In this document: piece by piece, positions 27,770-35,365 of the stretch
How positions within the stretch are numbered: position 1 is the first letter of the stretch
Layout of the letters: the number at the start of each line of letters is the position of its first letter
NCBI RefSeq assembly: GCF_041821025.1
Contig: NZ_JBGUAY010000010.1
Span: 18,837-82,836 of the forward strand
Direction of reading: 5' to 3'
DNA length: 64,000 bases
Origin: Egicoccus sp. AB-alg6-2
GTDB lineage: Bacteria; Actinomycetota; Nitriliruptoria; Nitriliruptorales; Nitriliruptoraceae
Notes under the pieces: generated by a model
Database searches by the model: none
Told to the model about the DNA's origin: nothing
The model's input: only the letters and a program-made list of their open reading frames with translations
Translations under genes and position numbers: made by a program

Positions 27770-28783
27770 TCACGAGCGCAGCCGGCGTTGCCGGCCGTAG
27801 AGCGAGAGCAGGACGATCAGAATGACGCCGTTGACGACCTGTCGACCCGCGGGCTCCATGCGCAGGGCGGTCAGCAGGCTGTTGAGCGTCTGCAGGACGA
27901 CCGCGCCGATCGCGGTGCCCGCGTAGCCGCCGACACCGCCGGCCAGGGTGGTGCCGCCGATCACCACGGCCGCGATGCTCGGGAGCATGTAGCCGTCGGC
28001 GAGGCTGATGGACACCGTGCCGCTGTAGCCCAGCAGCATGATGCCGCCCACGGCGGCGAACAGGCTCGACGTCGTGTAGACGGCGACGAGGTTGGGACGC
28101 ACGTTCACCGCGGAGAAGTACGCGGCGTCGCGGTTGGCGCCCAGGGCGTAGATCCGCCGCCCGAAGGTCGTGCGCCGCAGGAGCACGACGACCAGCACGC
28201 CGACGGCGAGCCACAGCCACACCGAGCCACGGATCCCACCGAACGTGCGCGCGTTGACGATCCCCGCCAGTCCGGGTGCCGCGCGACCCTCCGGTTGTCC
28301 CCCCGAGTACAGCCGGATGACGCCTTCGACGACGCCGATCATGCCGAGGGTCATCACCAGCGGCGGGATCCGCAGGTAGGCGACGCCGATGCCGTTGAGC
28401 ATGCCGATCACGGCGCACGCCACCAGCGCGGCCACGATGCCGAACCACAACCGCTCGTCGCTGCCGCCGGTGACCTGGGCGACCACGATCGCAGCGAGGG
28501 TGGCCACCTTGCCGACCGACAGGTCGATGCCCTCCCCGCCGGCGAGGATCACGATGGTCTGGCCAGCCGCGATGACGCCGAGGAACGCCGCGACGCGCAG
28601 GGTGTTCATCACCGACCCGTACGAGGCGAAGCCGGGGGCGACGAGTTGGCCGACGACGAACAACAGCACGGCGACGCCGGCGGCGAGCACGACCGGTTGG
28701 CGCAGGATGCGCAGCAGTGGCTGCCCACGCTGGGCGCCGCCGTCACGGTCGCTGGTGTCTGGCGGGCGCAGGTCGGTGCTCAT
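27770..28783 (-). CDS. Sugar ABC transporter permease (RbsC/XylH-like)
   Basis: 337 residues with about ten hydrophobic segments. The family signature AAGQTIVILAGGEGIDLSVGKVATLAAIV sits near the N-terminus, with IPPLVMTLGMIGVVEGVIRLYSGG and GRRIYALGANRDAAYFSAVNV. A C-terminal GGTTLAGGVGGYAGTAIGA is the EAA-like contact loop region. It forms the membrane channel with the other permease. GAGGAGG precedes the ATG, which overlaps the TGA of permease 2 (ATGA). Confidence 0.92.
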   Translation of the reverse strand: MSTDLRPPDTSDRDGGAQRGQPLLRILRQPVVLAAGVAVLLFVVGQLVAPGFASYGSVMNTLRVAAFLGVIAAGQTIVILAGGEGIDLSVGKVATLAAIVVAQVTGGSDERLWFGIVAALVACAVIGMLNGIGVAYLRIPPLVMTLGMIGVVEGVIRLYSGGQPEGRAAPGLAGIVNARTFGGIRGSVWLWLAVGVLVVVLLRRTTFGRRIYALGANRDAAYFSAVNVRPNLVAVYTTSSLFAAVGGIMLLGYSGTVSISLADGYMLPSIAAVVIGGTTLAGGVGGYAGTAIGAVVLQTLNSLLTALRMEPAGRQVVNGVILIVLLSLYGRQRRLRS

Positions 28784-29805
28784 CGGCCCCTCCTCCGCTC
28801 GGACCACAACCCGGCCAGCGCGAGTGCACCGATCACGAGCAGACCGTCGATCAACTGGCGCGCGTTCGTCGGCGGGCGCAGGGAGACGACGATGGTGTTG
28901 AGCAACTGCAGGACGAGGACCCCGACCAGCGAGCCGCCCGCCCCGCCCGCTCCCCCGGAGAGCCGCGTGCCACCGATGACCAGCGCCGCGACCGAGGCGA
29001 GGGTGAGGCCCCCACCGGCCAGCGCGTCACCCGAGCCGCTGTTGGCCAGGGTCGCGAACGCCGCCAGGCCGGCGAAGAGCCCACCGAGGACGTACGTCGC
29101 GACCTGCGTGCGCACCACCTCGACCCCGCTGGCGTAGGCGGCCTGCTCGTCGCCGCCGACGGCGTAGATGTGGCGCATCAGCCGGGTGCGCTTGAGCACG
29201 ATCCAGAGGAGCGCGAGCGCGAGGATCAACAGGGCGGCGTTGGGAACGCCGAGCACGTCGCCGCGATAGCCGCGCACGACGCCTTCGGGCATCCGCGGAG
29301 CCGCGACGCCGGACGCCGCGGACGGCGGGAGGACATACAGGGCCAGGCCCGCCCAGACGAAGCTGGTGGCGAAGGTGGCGATGATGGGTTGGAGCCGCAC
29401 CACCGCCACCAGGATCCCGTTGACGAGCCCGCACGCGGCGCCGACGGCGAGACCGGCGAGCAGGGCGCCGGGGAGCCCGATCGGCTCGACGAGCGAGACC
29501 GTGACGACGCTGGACAGCCCGACGACCGTGCCGATGGACAGGTCGATGCCACGACCGAGGACGATGATGGTCTGTCCGACGGCGACCGCAGCCAACGGCA
29601 CGGCGCTCGCGAACACCGACCGCAGGTTGAACGCGGTGAGGAAGTTGGGGCTGACCACGAGGTTCACGCCCAGCGTGATCGCCAGCAGCACGAACGCGGT
29701 CGCCGTGGGCAGGCGGCCCTGCAGCAACCACTCGACGCCTCGCGCCGGAAGCGCTCGGTGCGGCGGCTCGCTGCGGGTCGTCGGGGTCGCGGACGGCTCG
29801 CTCAT
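28780..29805 (-). CDS. Sugar ABC transporter permease, second subunit
   Basis: 341 residues. It parallels the downstream permease: AVGQTIIVLGRGIDLSIGTVVGLSSVV, LQPIIATFATSFVWAGLALYVL, MRHIYAVGGDEQAAYASGVEV and IGGTRLSGGAGGAGGSL. The pair likely forms a heterodimeric channel. The ATG at 29805 overlaps the ATPase stop. All four reading frames in this system are stop/start overlapped except at the receptor gene. Confidence 0.92.
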   Translation of the reverse strand: MSEPSATPTTRSEPPHRALPARGVEWLLQGRLPTATAFVLLAITLGVNLVVSPNFLTAFNLRSVFASAVPLAAVAVGQTIIVLGRGIDLSIGTVVGLSSVVTVSLVEPIGLPGALLAGLAVGAACGLVNGILVAVVRLQPIIATFATSFVWAGLALYVLPPSAASGVAAPRMPEGVVRGYRGDVLGVPNAALLILALALLWIVLKRTRLMRHIYAVGGDEQAAYASGVEVVRTQVATYVLGGLFAGLAAFATLANSGSGDALAGGGLTLASVAALVIGGTRLSGGAGGAGGSLVGVLVLQLLNTIVVSLRPPTNARQLIDGLLVIGALALAGLWSERRRGR

Positions 29806-31367
29806 CGGCGCTCCTGCCCGTCCGAGGTCATCGCTGCCGGAGCCACGTGCAGCGAGGCCGTCACCAGGCGGTCCCGGGTGAGCTCCTCTCGCGGCAGCTC
29901 GGCGACCACCCGGCCCTCGAACAGCACCAGCACCCGGTCACTGAGCCCGAGCAGTTCCTCGTCGTCGCTCGAGTTGAGCAGCACGCTGACCCCCTGCGTC
30001 GTCAGGGTCGCGATGACTTCGTAGAGCTCCTGCTTCGCGCCGACGTCGATGCCCTTGGTCGGGTCGTCGAGCAGCACGACCCTCGGCTGATCGACGAGCC
30101 ACTTGCCGACGACGACCTTCTGCTGGTTCCCGCCCGAGAGGGTCGCGACGGGATCGTCGAGGGATCCGATCTTGATACGCAGGCGTTCGACCGCGCCCGC
30201 GGCCGCCGCGCGCTCGCGTCGCGGCGAGAGCAGACCACGACCCAGCGCTCGGGTGCGGGCGGTCGGCAGGGTGAGGTTCTCCGCGATCGACCGCACGCTG
30301 AACAGGCCCTCGCGGCCGCGGTTGCCCGGGACGAATGCGATGCCGGCTCGGACGGCTTGCGCCGGTCGATGGAGACGCAGCGGGTCGCCGTCGAGGCGGA
30401 TGTGCCCGCCGCGGTGGCGGACGGCGCCGAAGAGAGCGGCGAGGAGCTCCGACTGTCCCTGGCCCTGCAGGCCCCCCAGGCCGAGCACCTCGCCGGCGTG
30501 CAGTTCGAGGGAGACGCCGTGCAGTCCGGCCGTCTGCAGCTCGTCGACGGCCAGCACGACCGGTCGCGCGCCGACCTCACGGGTCGTCGGACCGTCGGTC
30601 CCCGCGCGGTCCCTGACCTGCTCGACCGCGCCCTGGGCGCTGCCCACCATGAGCTCGACCAGCTGCGCGTCGGTGGTCGTGGCCAGCTCGACGCTGCCGG
30701 CGGTCACGCCGTTGCGCAGCACCGTGGCACGGTCGCAGATCTCGAAGATCTCGCCCATGCGGTGCGAGGTGAACACGACCAGGACCCCGTCGTCGCGCAG
30801 TTCCCGCACCACCTCGAACAGGACGTCGACCTGGGCCCGGTACAGCGACGCCGTCGCCTCGTCGAGGATGAGCACGCGCGGCCCTCGGGCCAGTGCCTTG
30901 GCGATCTCGACGATCTGCTGCTCGCCGGGCGAGAGCACCCGGACGGGACGGTCCAGCGGCAGGCGTCCGTCGACGAACGCGTCGCGAAAGCGGTCGAGCA
31001 CCCCCAGCGCCCGCTGACGCACCGCCCGCGGGCGCAGGAAACCGGCCCGGGTCGCTTCGGCGCCGAGCGCGACGTTGGCCGCGACGGTGAGATCGGGGAC
31101 CAGGCTCAGCTCCTGGTAGACCGCCACGATGCCGTGGGCGTACGCCTCCTGGGGGCCGGCGATCCGCAGCGGTTCGCCGTCGAGGGAGATGGTGGCGCGG
31201 TCGGGGGCCACGACACCGGTGAGGACCTTGTTGAGCGTGCTCTTCCCGGAACCGTTCGCGCCCAGCAGCGCATGCACCTCGCCGCGGTCGGCGGCGAGCT
31301 CGGCACCACGCAGCGCGAGCACACCGCCGTAGCGTTTGTGCACGTCGCGCAGTTCGAGGAAGGACAC
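29802..31367 (-). CDS. Sugar ABC transporter ATPase with two nucleotide-binding domains (RbsA-like)
   Basis: 521 residues. Domain 1 has a full Walker A (GANGSGKST), signature LSPGEQQIVEIAKAL and Walker B VLILDEATASL. In domain 2 the Walker A position is degenerate (GLGGLQGQGQSE), but LSGGNQQKVVVGKWL and VVLLDDPTKGIDVGA are intact, as in RbsA-type CUT2 carbohydrate transporters. It powers uptake at the cytoplasmic face. AGGTGG precedes the GTG at 31367. Confidence 0.93.
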   Translation of the reverse strand: MSFLELRDVHKRYGGVLALRGAELAADRGEVHALLGANGSGKSTLNKVLTGVVAPDRATISLDGEPLRIAGPQEAYAHGIVAVYQELSLVPDLTVAANVALGAEATRAGFLRPRAVRQRALGVLDRFRDAFVDGRLPLDRPVRVLSPGEQQIVEIAKALARGPRVLILDEATASLYRAQVDVLFEVVRELRDDGVLVVFTSHRMGEIFEICDRATVLRNGVTAGSVELATTTDAQLVELMVGSAQGAVEQVRDRAGTDGPTTREVGARPVVLAVDELQTAGLHGVSLELHAGEVLGLGGLQGQGQSELLAALFGAVRHRGGHIRLDGDPLRLHRPAQAVRAGIAFVPGNRGREGLFSVRSIAENLTLPTARTRALGRGLLSPRRERAAAAGAVERLRIKIGSLDDPVATLSGGNQQKVVVGKWLVDQPRVVLLDDPTKGIDVGAKQELYEVIATLTTQGVSVLLNSSDDEELLGLSDRVLVLFEGRVVAELPREELTRDRLVTASLHVAPAAMTSDGQERR

Positions 31368-31462
31368 CGGGCCACCTGCTCGTGGTGGTCCGTGGGGGCC
31401 GCGTTGGACACCGCGGCCCCCACGGGGGGTTGGGACGGGATGGCGGATGGACGCCGCCGGGC

Positions 31463-32584
31463 CTACTGGAAGTAGGTCGCGACCTCGTCGTCGGACAGCA
31501 TGACGTCGACGGAGTAGCCGTCCGGCTGGTCCTCGACCTCGGCGAGCCACTCCTCGAGTTCGGCGTTGGTGACGCTGTCGGGCATCGGCAGCAGGATGGT
31601 GTTGCCGTCGGTCAGCTGGCTCTCGTCGAGCTGGCCGCCCTGCAGCTCCCGCATGGCGATGCGCAACGCGGTCACGCCGACGCCGGGCGGGTTCACGACG
31701 CCGATGGTGTCGACGTCGTGTTCCTGCCAGAGGCGCATGTAGCCGGCACGCGCCTCACCGGTGGTGACCAGGTCGAGGCGGTCCGCGTCGACGAGCGCCC
31801 GCAGGACACCCTCGGCCACACCGTCCTGCGCCCAGACGCCGTCGATGTCGTCGCCGTACTGCGCGAGCAGGTCGGCCATCACGGTCGCCCCTTCGCTCTG
31901 GCTCCAGTTCGCGTTGGCCTGGGTCACGATCTCGACCCCGGCCTCCTCGAGCACCTCGGTCGCACCGCTCCAGCGCGCCTCGTTGGCCGGGTGGCCGGCG
32001 ATGCCGTTGACCCCGACGACCCGACCGCCCTCGCCGACCTGCTCCGCGAGCCAGCGCGCCGAGATCTTGGCCCACTCGTTCTGGTCGATGACGACGTTGG
32101 TGACACTCTCGGCCGTGACGGCCTGGTCGATCGCGTAGATCCTGACCCCGGCCTCGGCCGCCTCGTCGAAGGCGGCATTGAGGGCATCCGGCGAGTTCGG
32201 GTTGATGATGATGGCGTCGACGCCCGCGTTGACCAGGTTGCGGATCTGCTGGATCTGCCCGTCGACGTCCACGTCGGCGGACTCGATGATCAACTCGTCG
32301 ACGAGGCCCTGCTCCTCGTACTCCTCGAACGCGGCCTCGATGTTGGCCAGCATCTGGGTCCGCCACTCCGATCCGGTGAATCCGTTGGAGACGCCGATCG
32401 TGAACGGGCCGGCGTCGCCGCCTTCACCGGCGTCGCCGTCCGTCGTCCCCGGATCCTCGGTGTCGTCTCCGGCGGTCGGTTCGCCGTCCGTCTGGTCGCC
32501 ACCGCCCCCGCAGCCCGTCAGCACGAGCGCGAACAGGGCCGCGAGCGCGACCACTCCCTTCCTCTTCGAACGCGTGAAGCGCAT
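31463..32584 (-). CDS. Sugar ABC transporter substrate-binding lipoprotein
   Basis: 373 residues. The signal peptide ends at lipobox LTGC near residue 25, followed by an Asp/Gly/Thr-rich acidic linker of about 35 residues. The periplasmic-binding-protein type 1 core starts FTIGVSNGFTGSEWRTQMLANIEAAF, with VDAIIINPNSPDALNAAFDEAAEAGVRIYAIDQ and GVWAQDGVAEGVLRAL. Similarity is to ribose/inositol receptors. It captures the sugar outside the membrane. The ATG follows an AGGGAGG site. It is the first transport gene after the ROK repressor. Confidence 0.9.
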   Translation of the reverse strand: MRFTRSKRKGVVALAALFALVLTGCGGGGDQTDGEPTAGDDTEDPGTTDGDAGEGGDAGPFTIGVSNGFTGSEWRTQMLANIEAAFEEYEEQGLVDELIIESADVDVDGQIQQIRNLVNAGVDAIIINPNSPDALNAAFDEAAEAGVRIYAIDQAVTAESVTNVVIDQNEWAKISARWLAEQVGEGGRVVGVNGIAGHPANEARWSGATEVLEEAGVEIVTQANANWSQSEGATVMADLLAQYGDDIDGVWAQDGVAEGVLRALVDADRLDLVTTGEARAGYMRLWQEHDVDTIGVVNPPGVGVTALRIAMRELQGGQLDESQLTDGNTILLPMPDSVTNAELEEWLAEVEDQPDGYSVDVMLSDDEVATYFQ

Positions 32585-32608
32585 CCGTTCCCTCCCTGTG
32601 ATGTCCCG

Positions 32609-32634
32609 CCGCCCGGGGGCGGCCTGCCGGGCGG
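32609..32634 (-). terminator. Intergenic hairpin between the ROK repressor and the receptor gene
   Basis: CCGCCCGG at 32609-32616 pairs with CCGGGCGG at 32627-32634 across a 10-nt loop, in the 88-nt gap between the repressor stop and the lipoprotein start. It could attenuate transcription or stabilise the message 3' end; no U-tract follows. Confidence 0.4.
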
Positions 32635-32672
32635 ATGCCCGAACGCTTGGTCGGCGGCCGCAGCCGCACGGG

Positions 32673-33893
32673 TCAGTTCGCGGCGCGGTCCGCCGCGGCC
32701 GTGGTCACGAGTTCGTCCACCGTGGCGGGCGCGAGCAGGTGTTCGACCACCATCGCGCTGGCGCCACGGATGCCGGCGCCGTCGCCGAGCTGCGAGTGCA
32801 CGACCCGCAGGTGGCGCGTGGCCAGGGGCAGCGAGCGCTGGTAGACGACCTCGCGGATGCCGGCGAGCAGCGGCTCGTGGGCGTTCGCGACGTCGCCACC
32901 GATGACGATGACCGCCGGGTTGAAGAAGTTCACCGCGGCCGCCAGCACGTGGCCCAAGGTCCGGCCCGCGTCGCGGACCATCCGGATGGCGTCGCGGTCG
33001 CCGGCGGCGACCAGCTCGACGACGGCGCGTGCGTTTCGCGTGTCGTGGCCGGCGGCGCGCAATCGGTCGGCCAATGCCTGCCCACCCGCGATCGCCTCGA
33101 CGCAGGCGACGTTGCCGCAACGGCAGACCGCGTCCTCGTAGCCCGGTACCTGCACGTGCCCGAGGTCGCCGGCGGCTCCCTGCGCACCGCGGTGGATGCG
33201 CCCCGACGCGACGATCCCGCAGCCGATACCCGTCCCGACCTTGATGAACAGCAGGTCGTCGACCGAGCGGCGGAACGAGGTCCAGTACTCACCGAGGGCC
33301 ATGATGTTGACGTCGTTGTCCACCAGCACCGGCGCACCGGGGAACCGCTCCGCGAAGTGCTCGGGGATGGGATAGGCGTCCCAGCCCGGCATGATCGGCG
33401 GCGAGACCGGACGTCCGGAGTCGTGTTCCACCGGCCCGGGCACGCCGATCCCCACACCGCGGACCTCGTCGGCGGAGCGTCCGATCGAGGACAACAGGTC
33501 GGCGAAGTGCGCGCCGAGCCAGTCGAGCACCGCGCCCGGGCCGGCGGCGATGTCGACGTCCTCGGCCACCTCAGCCAGGACGGCGCCGGCGAGGTCGGTG
33601 ACCCCGACCCGCGCGTGGGTCGCCCCGAGGTCTCCCACCAGGACCAGCCCTGCGTCGGGCCGGAAGCGCAGGCGGGTGGCGGGCCGCCCACCCGTCGAAG
33701 CCGTGGCCCCGTCCTCGATGACCAGGCCGGTGGCGAGCAGCGCATCGACGCGCTGGGCGACCGTGCTGCGCGCCAGACCGGTAATGGCTGCGAGCTGGGG
33801 ACGTGTCGAGGCTGAACCGGCGCGCAACAGCGTCAGCAGGTGGCCCGGCGAACCCGCCTGCACCCCGTCCGGCAACGCGACCACTTCTCCCAT
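32673..33893 (-). CDS. ROK-family transcriptional repressor
   Basis: 406 residues. The N-terminal winged HTH (LLTLLRAGSASTRPQLAAITGLARSTVAQRVDALLATGLV) precedes a sugar-binding ROK domain with VGDLGATHARVGV. The zinc motif CRCGNVACVE, preceded by GHV, is intact, unlike in the kinase at 25551. This is the XylR/NagC-type layout. It probably represses its own gene and the downstream ABC operon until the sugar or its phosphate binds. The ATG at 33893 is preceded by an operator-like palindrome. Confidence 0.9.
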   Translation of the reverse strand: MGEVVALPDGVQAGSPGHLLTLLRAGSASTRPQLAAITGLARSTVAQRVDALLATGLVIEDGATASTGGRPATRLRFRPDAGLVLVGDLGATHARVGVTDLAGAVLAEVAEDVDIAAGPGAVLDWLGAHFADLLSSIGRSADEVRGVGIGVPGPVEHDSGRPVSPPIMPGWDAYPIPEHFAERFPGAPVLVDNDVNIMALGEYWTSFRRSVDDLLFIKVGTGIGCGIVASGRIHRGAQGAAGDLGHVQVPGYEDAVCRCGNVACVEAIAGGQALADRLRAAGHDTRNARAVVELVAAGDRDAIRMVRDAGRTLGHVLAAAVNFFNPAVIVIGGDVANAHEPLLAGIREVVYQRSLPLATRHLRVVHSQLGDGAGIRGASAMVVEHLLAPATVDELVTTAAADRAAN

Positions 33894-33901
33894 GCGCACA
33901 G

Positions 33902-33949
33902 ACAATCACGTCGATCTTGTGCCTGTCAACAAAACAAAGTTCGACAGGC
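33902..33949 (-). promoter_or_regulatory. Promoter and operator of the ROK repressor/sugar ABC operon
   Basis: On the minus strand a TTGACA -35 (33924-33929) and GATTGT -10 (33902-33907) are 16 nt apart. GCCTGTC at 33921-33927 and GACAGGC at 33943-33949 form a perfect 7-bp inverted repeat with a 15-nt AT-rich spacer (AACAAAACAAAGTTC), overlapping the -35. The local A+T island stands out from the very GC-rich flanks, as in ROK operators. Binding is inferred. Confidence 0.6.
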
Positions 33950-34022
33950 CGACGGACGATGTTCGTGCCGGACCGGCCTCCGTCCGTCCCGGCGCGGCCG
34001 TCCGCTGATCGCCTGCGGCGTC

Positions 34023-34028
34023 TACCGT
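34023..34028 (+). promoter_or_regulatory. TACCGT -10 candidate of the PEBP operon
   Basis: TACCGT lies about 44 nt before the PEBP start, which itself has AAGGAG. This spacing implies a short leader rather than a leaderless transcript. Confidence 0.3.
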
Positions 34029-34071
34029 GGTGGCGAACGAGGACGACCCTCCCCGCCGAGAAGGAGCGCCC

Positions 34072-34530
34072 GTGGGACTCAACATCCAGGACCTCGCCAT
34101 CTCGAGCCCCGAGTTCGACCACCTGGGCCGACTCGCGGACCGACACGCCAACGACGGGGGCAACGAACAGCCGGCGTTGCGCATCGACGGTGTGCCCGAG
34201 GGCACGGTCGAGCTCGCCGTGATCTGCCACGACCCCGACGCGCCGCTGCCCGACGGCTTCACGCACTGGGTGCTGTACGGCATCCCCGCCGACACCGGCG
34301 AGCTGGCGCCGGGAGCCGACGACCGGTTCCGGCCCGGGACCAACGACTTCGGCGCCCCGGGGTACGGCGGCCCGCAGCCCCCGGCGGGCCACGGGCCGCA
34401 CCACTACTACTTCTGGGTGTACGCGCTCTCGCGCCGCGTCGATGGTGCGCCGAGCCGTCGTGAATTCCTCGACGCCTACGGCGATGCGATCATCGAACAG
34501 AACCGGGTCGTCGGCGTCTACGAGAACTAG
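34072..34530 (+). CDS. YbhB/YbcL family (PEBP/Raf kinase inhibitor-like) protein
   Basis: 152 residues. The family signature reads VELAVICHDPDAPLPDGFTHWVLYGIP, followed by GTNDFGAPGYGGPQPPAGHGPHHYYFWVYAL. The pocket residues of the PEBP fold (CHDPDAP, GPQPP, HHYYF) are present. The ligand and role in bacteria are unknown. AAGGAG 6 nt upstream decides the GTG at 34072 over the earlier GTG at 34030. It leads a + strand run of four or five genes. Confidence 0.9.
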   Translation: MGLNIQDLAISSPEFDHLGRLADRHANDGGNEQPALRIDGVPEGTVELAVICHDPDAPLPDGFTHWVLYGIPADTGELAPGADDRFRPGTNDFGAPGYGGPQPPAGHGPHHYYFWVYALSRRVDGAPSRREFLDAYGDAIIEQNRVVGVYEN

Positions 34531-34545
34531 CGCAGTGAGGCTGCC

Positions 34546-35313
34546 GTGCACGTCGGCCGGGTGGTGGTCCGCTGCTATGCCACCCTGCTCGCACTGGCCG
34601 GCGAGCCCGAACAACAGGTCCCGATCGGCTCGACGCGCTCCGTCAAGGACGTCGTCGAGTCGATCGGCGTCCCCCACGTCGAGGTGGGACTGCTCGTCGT
34701 GGACGGCGTCGCCGTCGGCTTCGACCACCTGCTCCACGGTGGCGAACGAGTTGCCGTCTATCCCCCGTTCACCGCGTTGCCGCCCGCGGGTGGCCTCGAC
34801 CTGTTCCCCGAACCGCCGGATCCACGCCGCTTCGTCCTCGACGTCCATCTCGGCACGCTCGCCCGCCGGCTGCGCTGGCTCGGCTTCGACACCTGGTGGT
34901 CCAACGACGCCGACGACGACGAGCTCGCCGTCGTTGCCGTGACGCAACGACGCATCCTCCTCAGCCGCGACCGCGGCCTGCTCATGCGCCGTGCCGTCGT
35001 CCACGGGTACTGCCCCCGGTCGGACGACCCGGAGCTGCAGTTGCTGGAGGTCGCCGAGCGTTACCGCCTCGCACCCCGGCTGGCTCCGGGCACGCGCTGC
35101 ATCCGGTGCAACGGCGCCCTGGTCGAGGTGACCAAGGGCGCCGTCGCCGACCGACTCCCGCCACGCGTACGCGAGGGCCAGGACGAGTTCCGCCGTTGCG
35201 AGGACTGCGACCAGGTGTACTGGCCCGGCACCCACCACGACCCGCTGCAGCGCGTGACCTGCCGCGCCCAGGGCCGTCGGCCCACGGACGGGTTCCCACC
35301 CGCCCCCCGATAG
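34546..35313 (+). CDS. Ubiquitin-like/Mut7-C RNase domain fusion with zinc ribbon
   Basis: 255 residues in three parts. Residues 1-85 look like a ThiS/MoaD-type beta-grasp domain (VVVRCYATLLALAGEPEQQVPI...LLVVDGVAVGFDH, ending in GGERVAVYPP). Residues 95-180 are a PIN-like Mut7-C fold (FVLDVHLGTLARRLRWLGFDTWWSNDADDDEL, RRILLSRDRGLL) with acidic catalytic candidates. The end is a zinc ribbon, CIRCNG...CEDCDQVYWPG. This is the Ub-Mut7C/Mut7-C combination; a ribonuclease role is inferred. It follows PEBP by 15 nt. Confidence 0.85.
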   Translation: MHVGRVVVRCYATLLALAGEPEQQVPIGSTRSVKDVVESIGVPHVEVGLLVVDGVAVGFDHLLHGGERVAVYPPFTALPPAGGLDLFPEPPDPRRFVLDVHLGTLARRLRWLGFDTWWSNDADDDELAVVAVTQRRILLSRDRGLLMRRAVVHGYCPRSDDPELQLLEVAERYRLAPRLAPGTRCIRCNGALVEVTKGAVADRLPPRVREGQDEFRRCEDCDQVYWPGTHHDPLQRVTCRAQGRRPTDGFPPAPR

Positions 35314-35365
35314 CTGCCACACTGCGCCCCACCGAACTTCGCCCCGATCGAAGGCGCCCCCAGCC

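Noticed and set aside
29847..31475. A 542-codon open frame on the plus strand
   Set aside because: Antisense to the ABC ATPase, whose Walker, signature and D-loop motifs on the minus strand are unambiguous.
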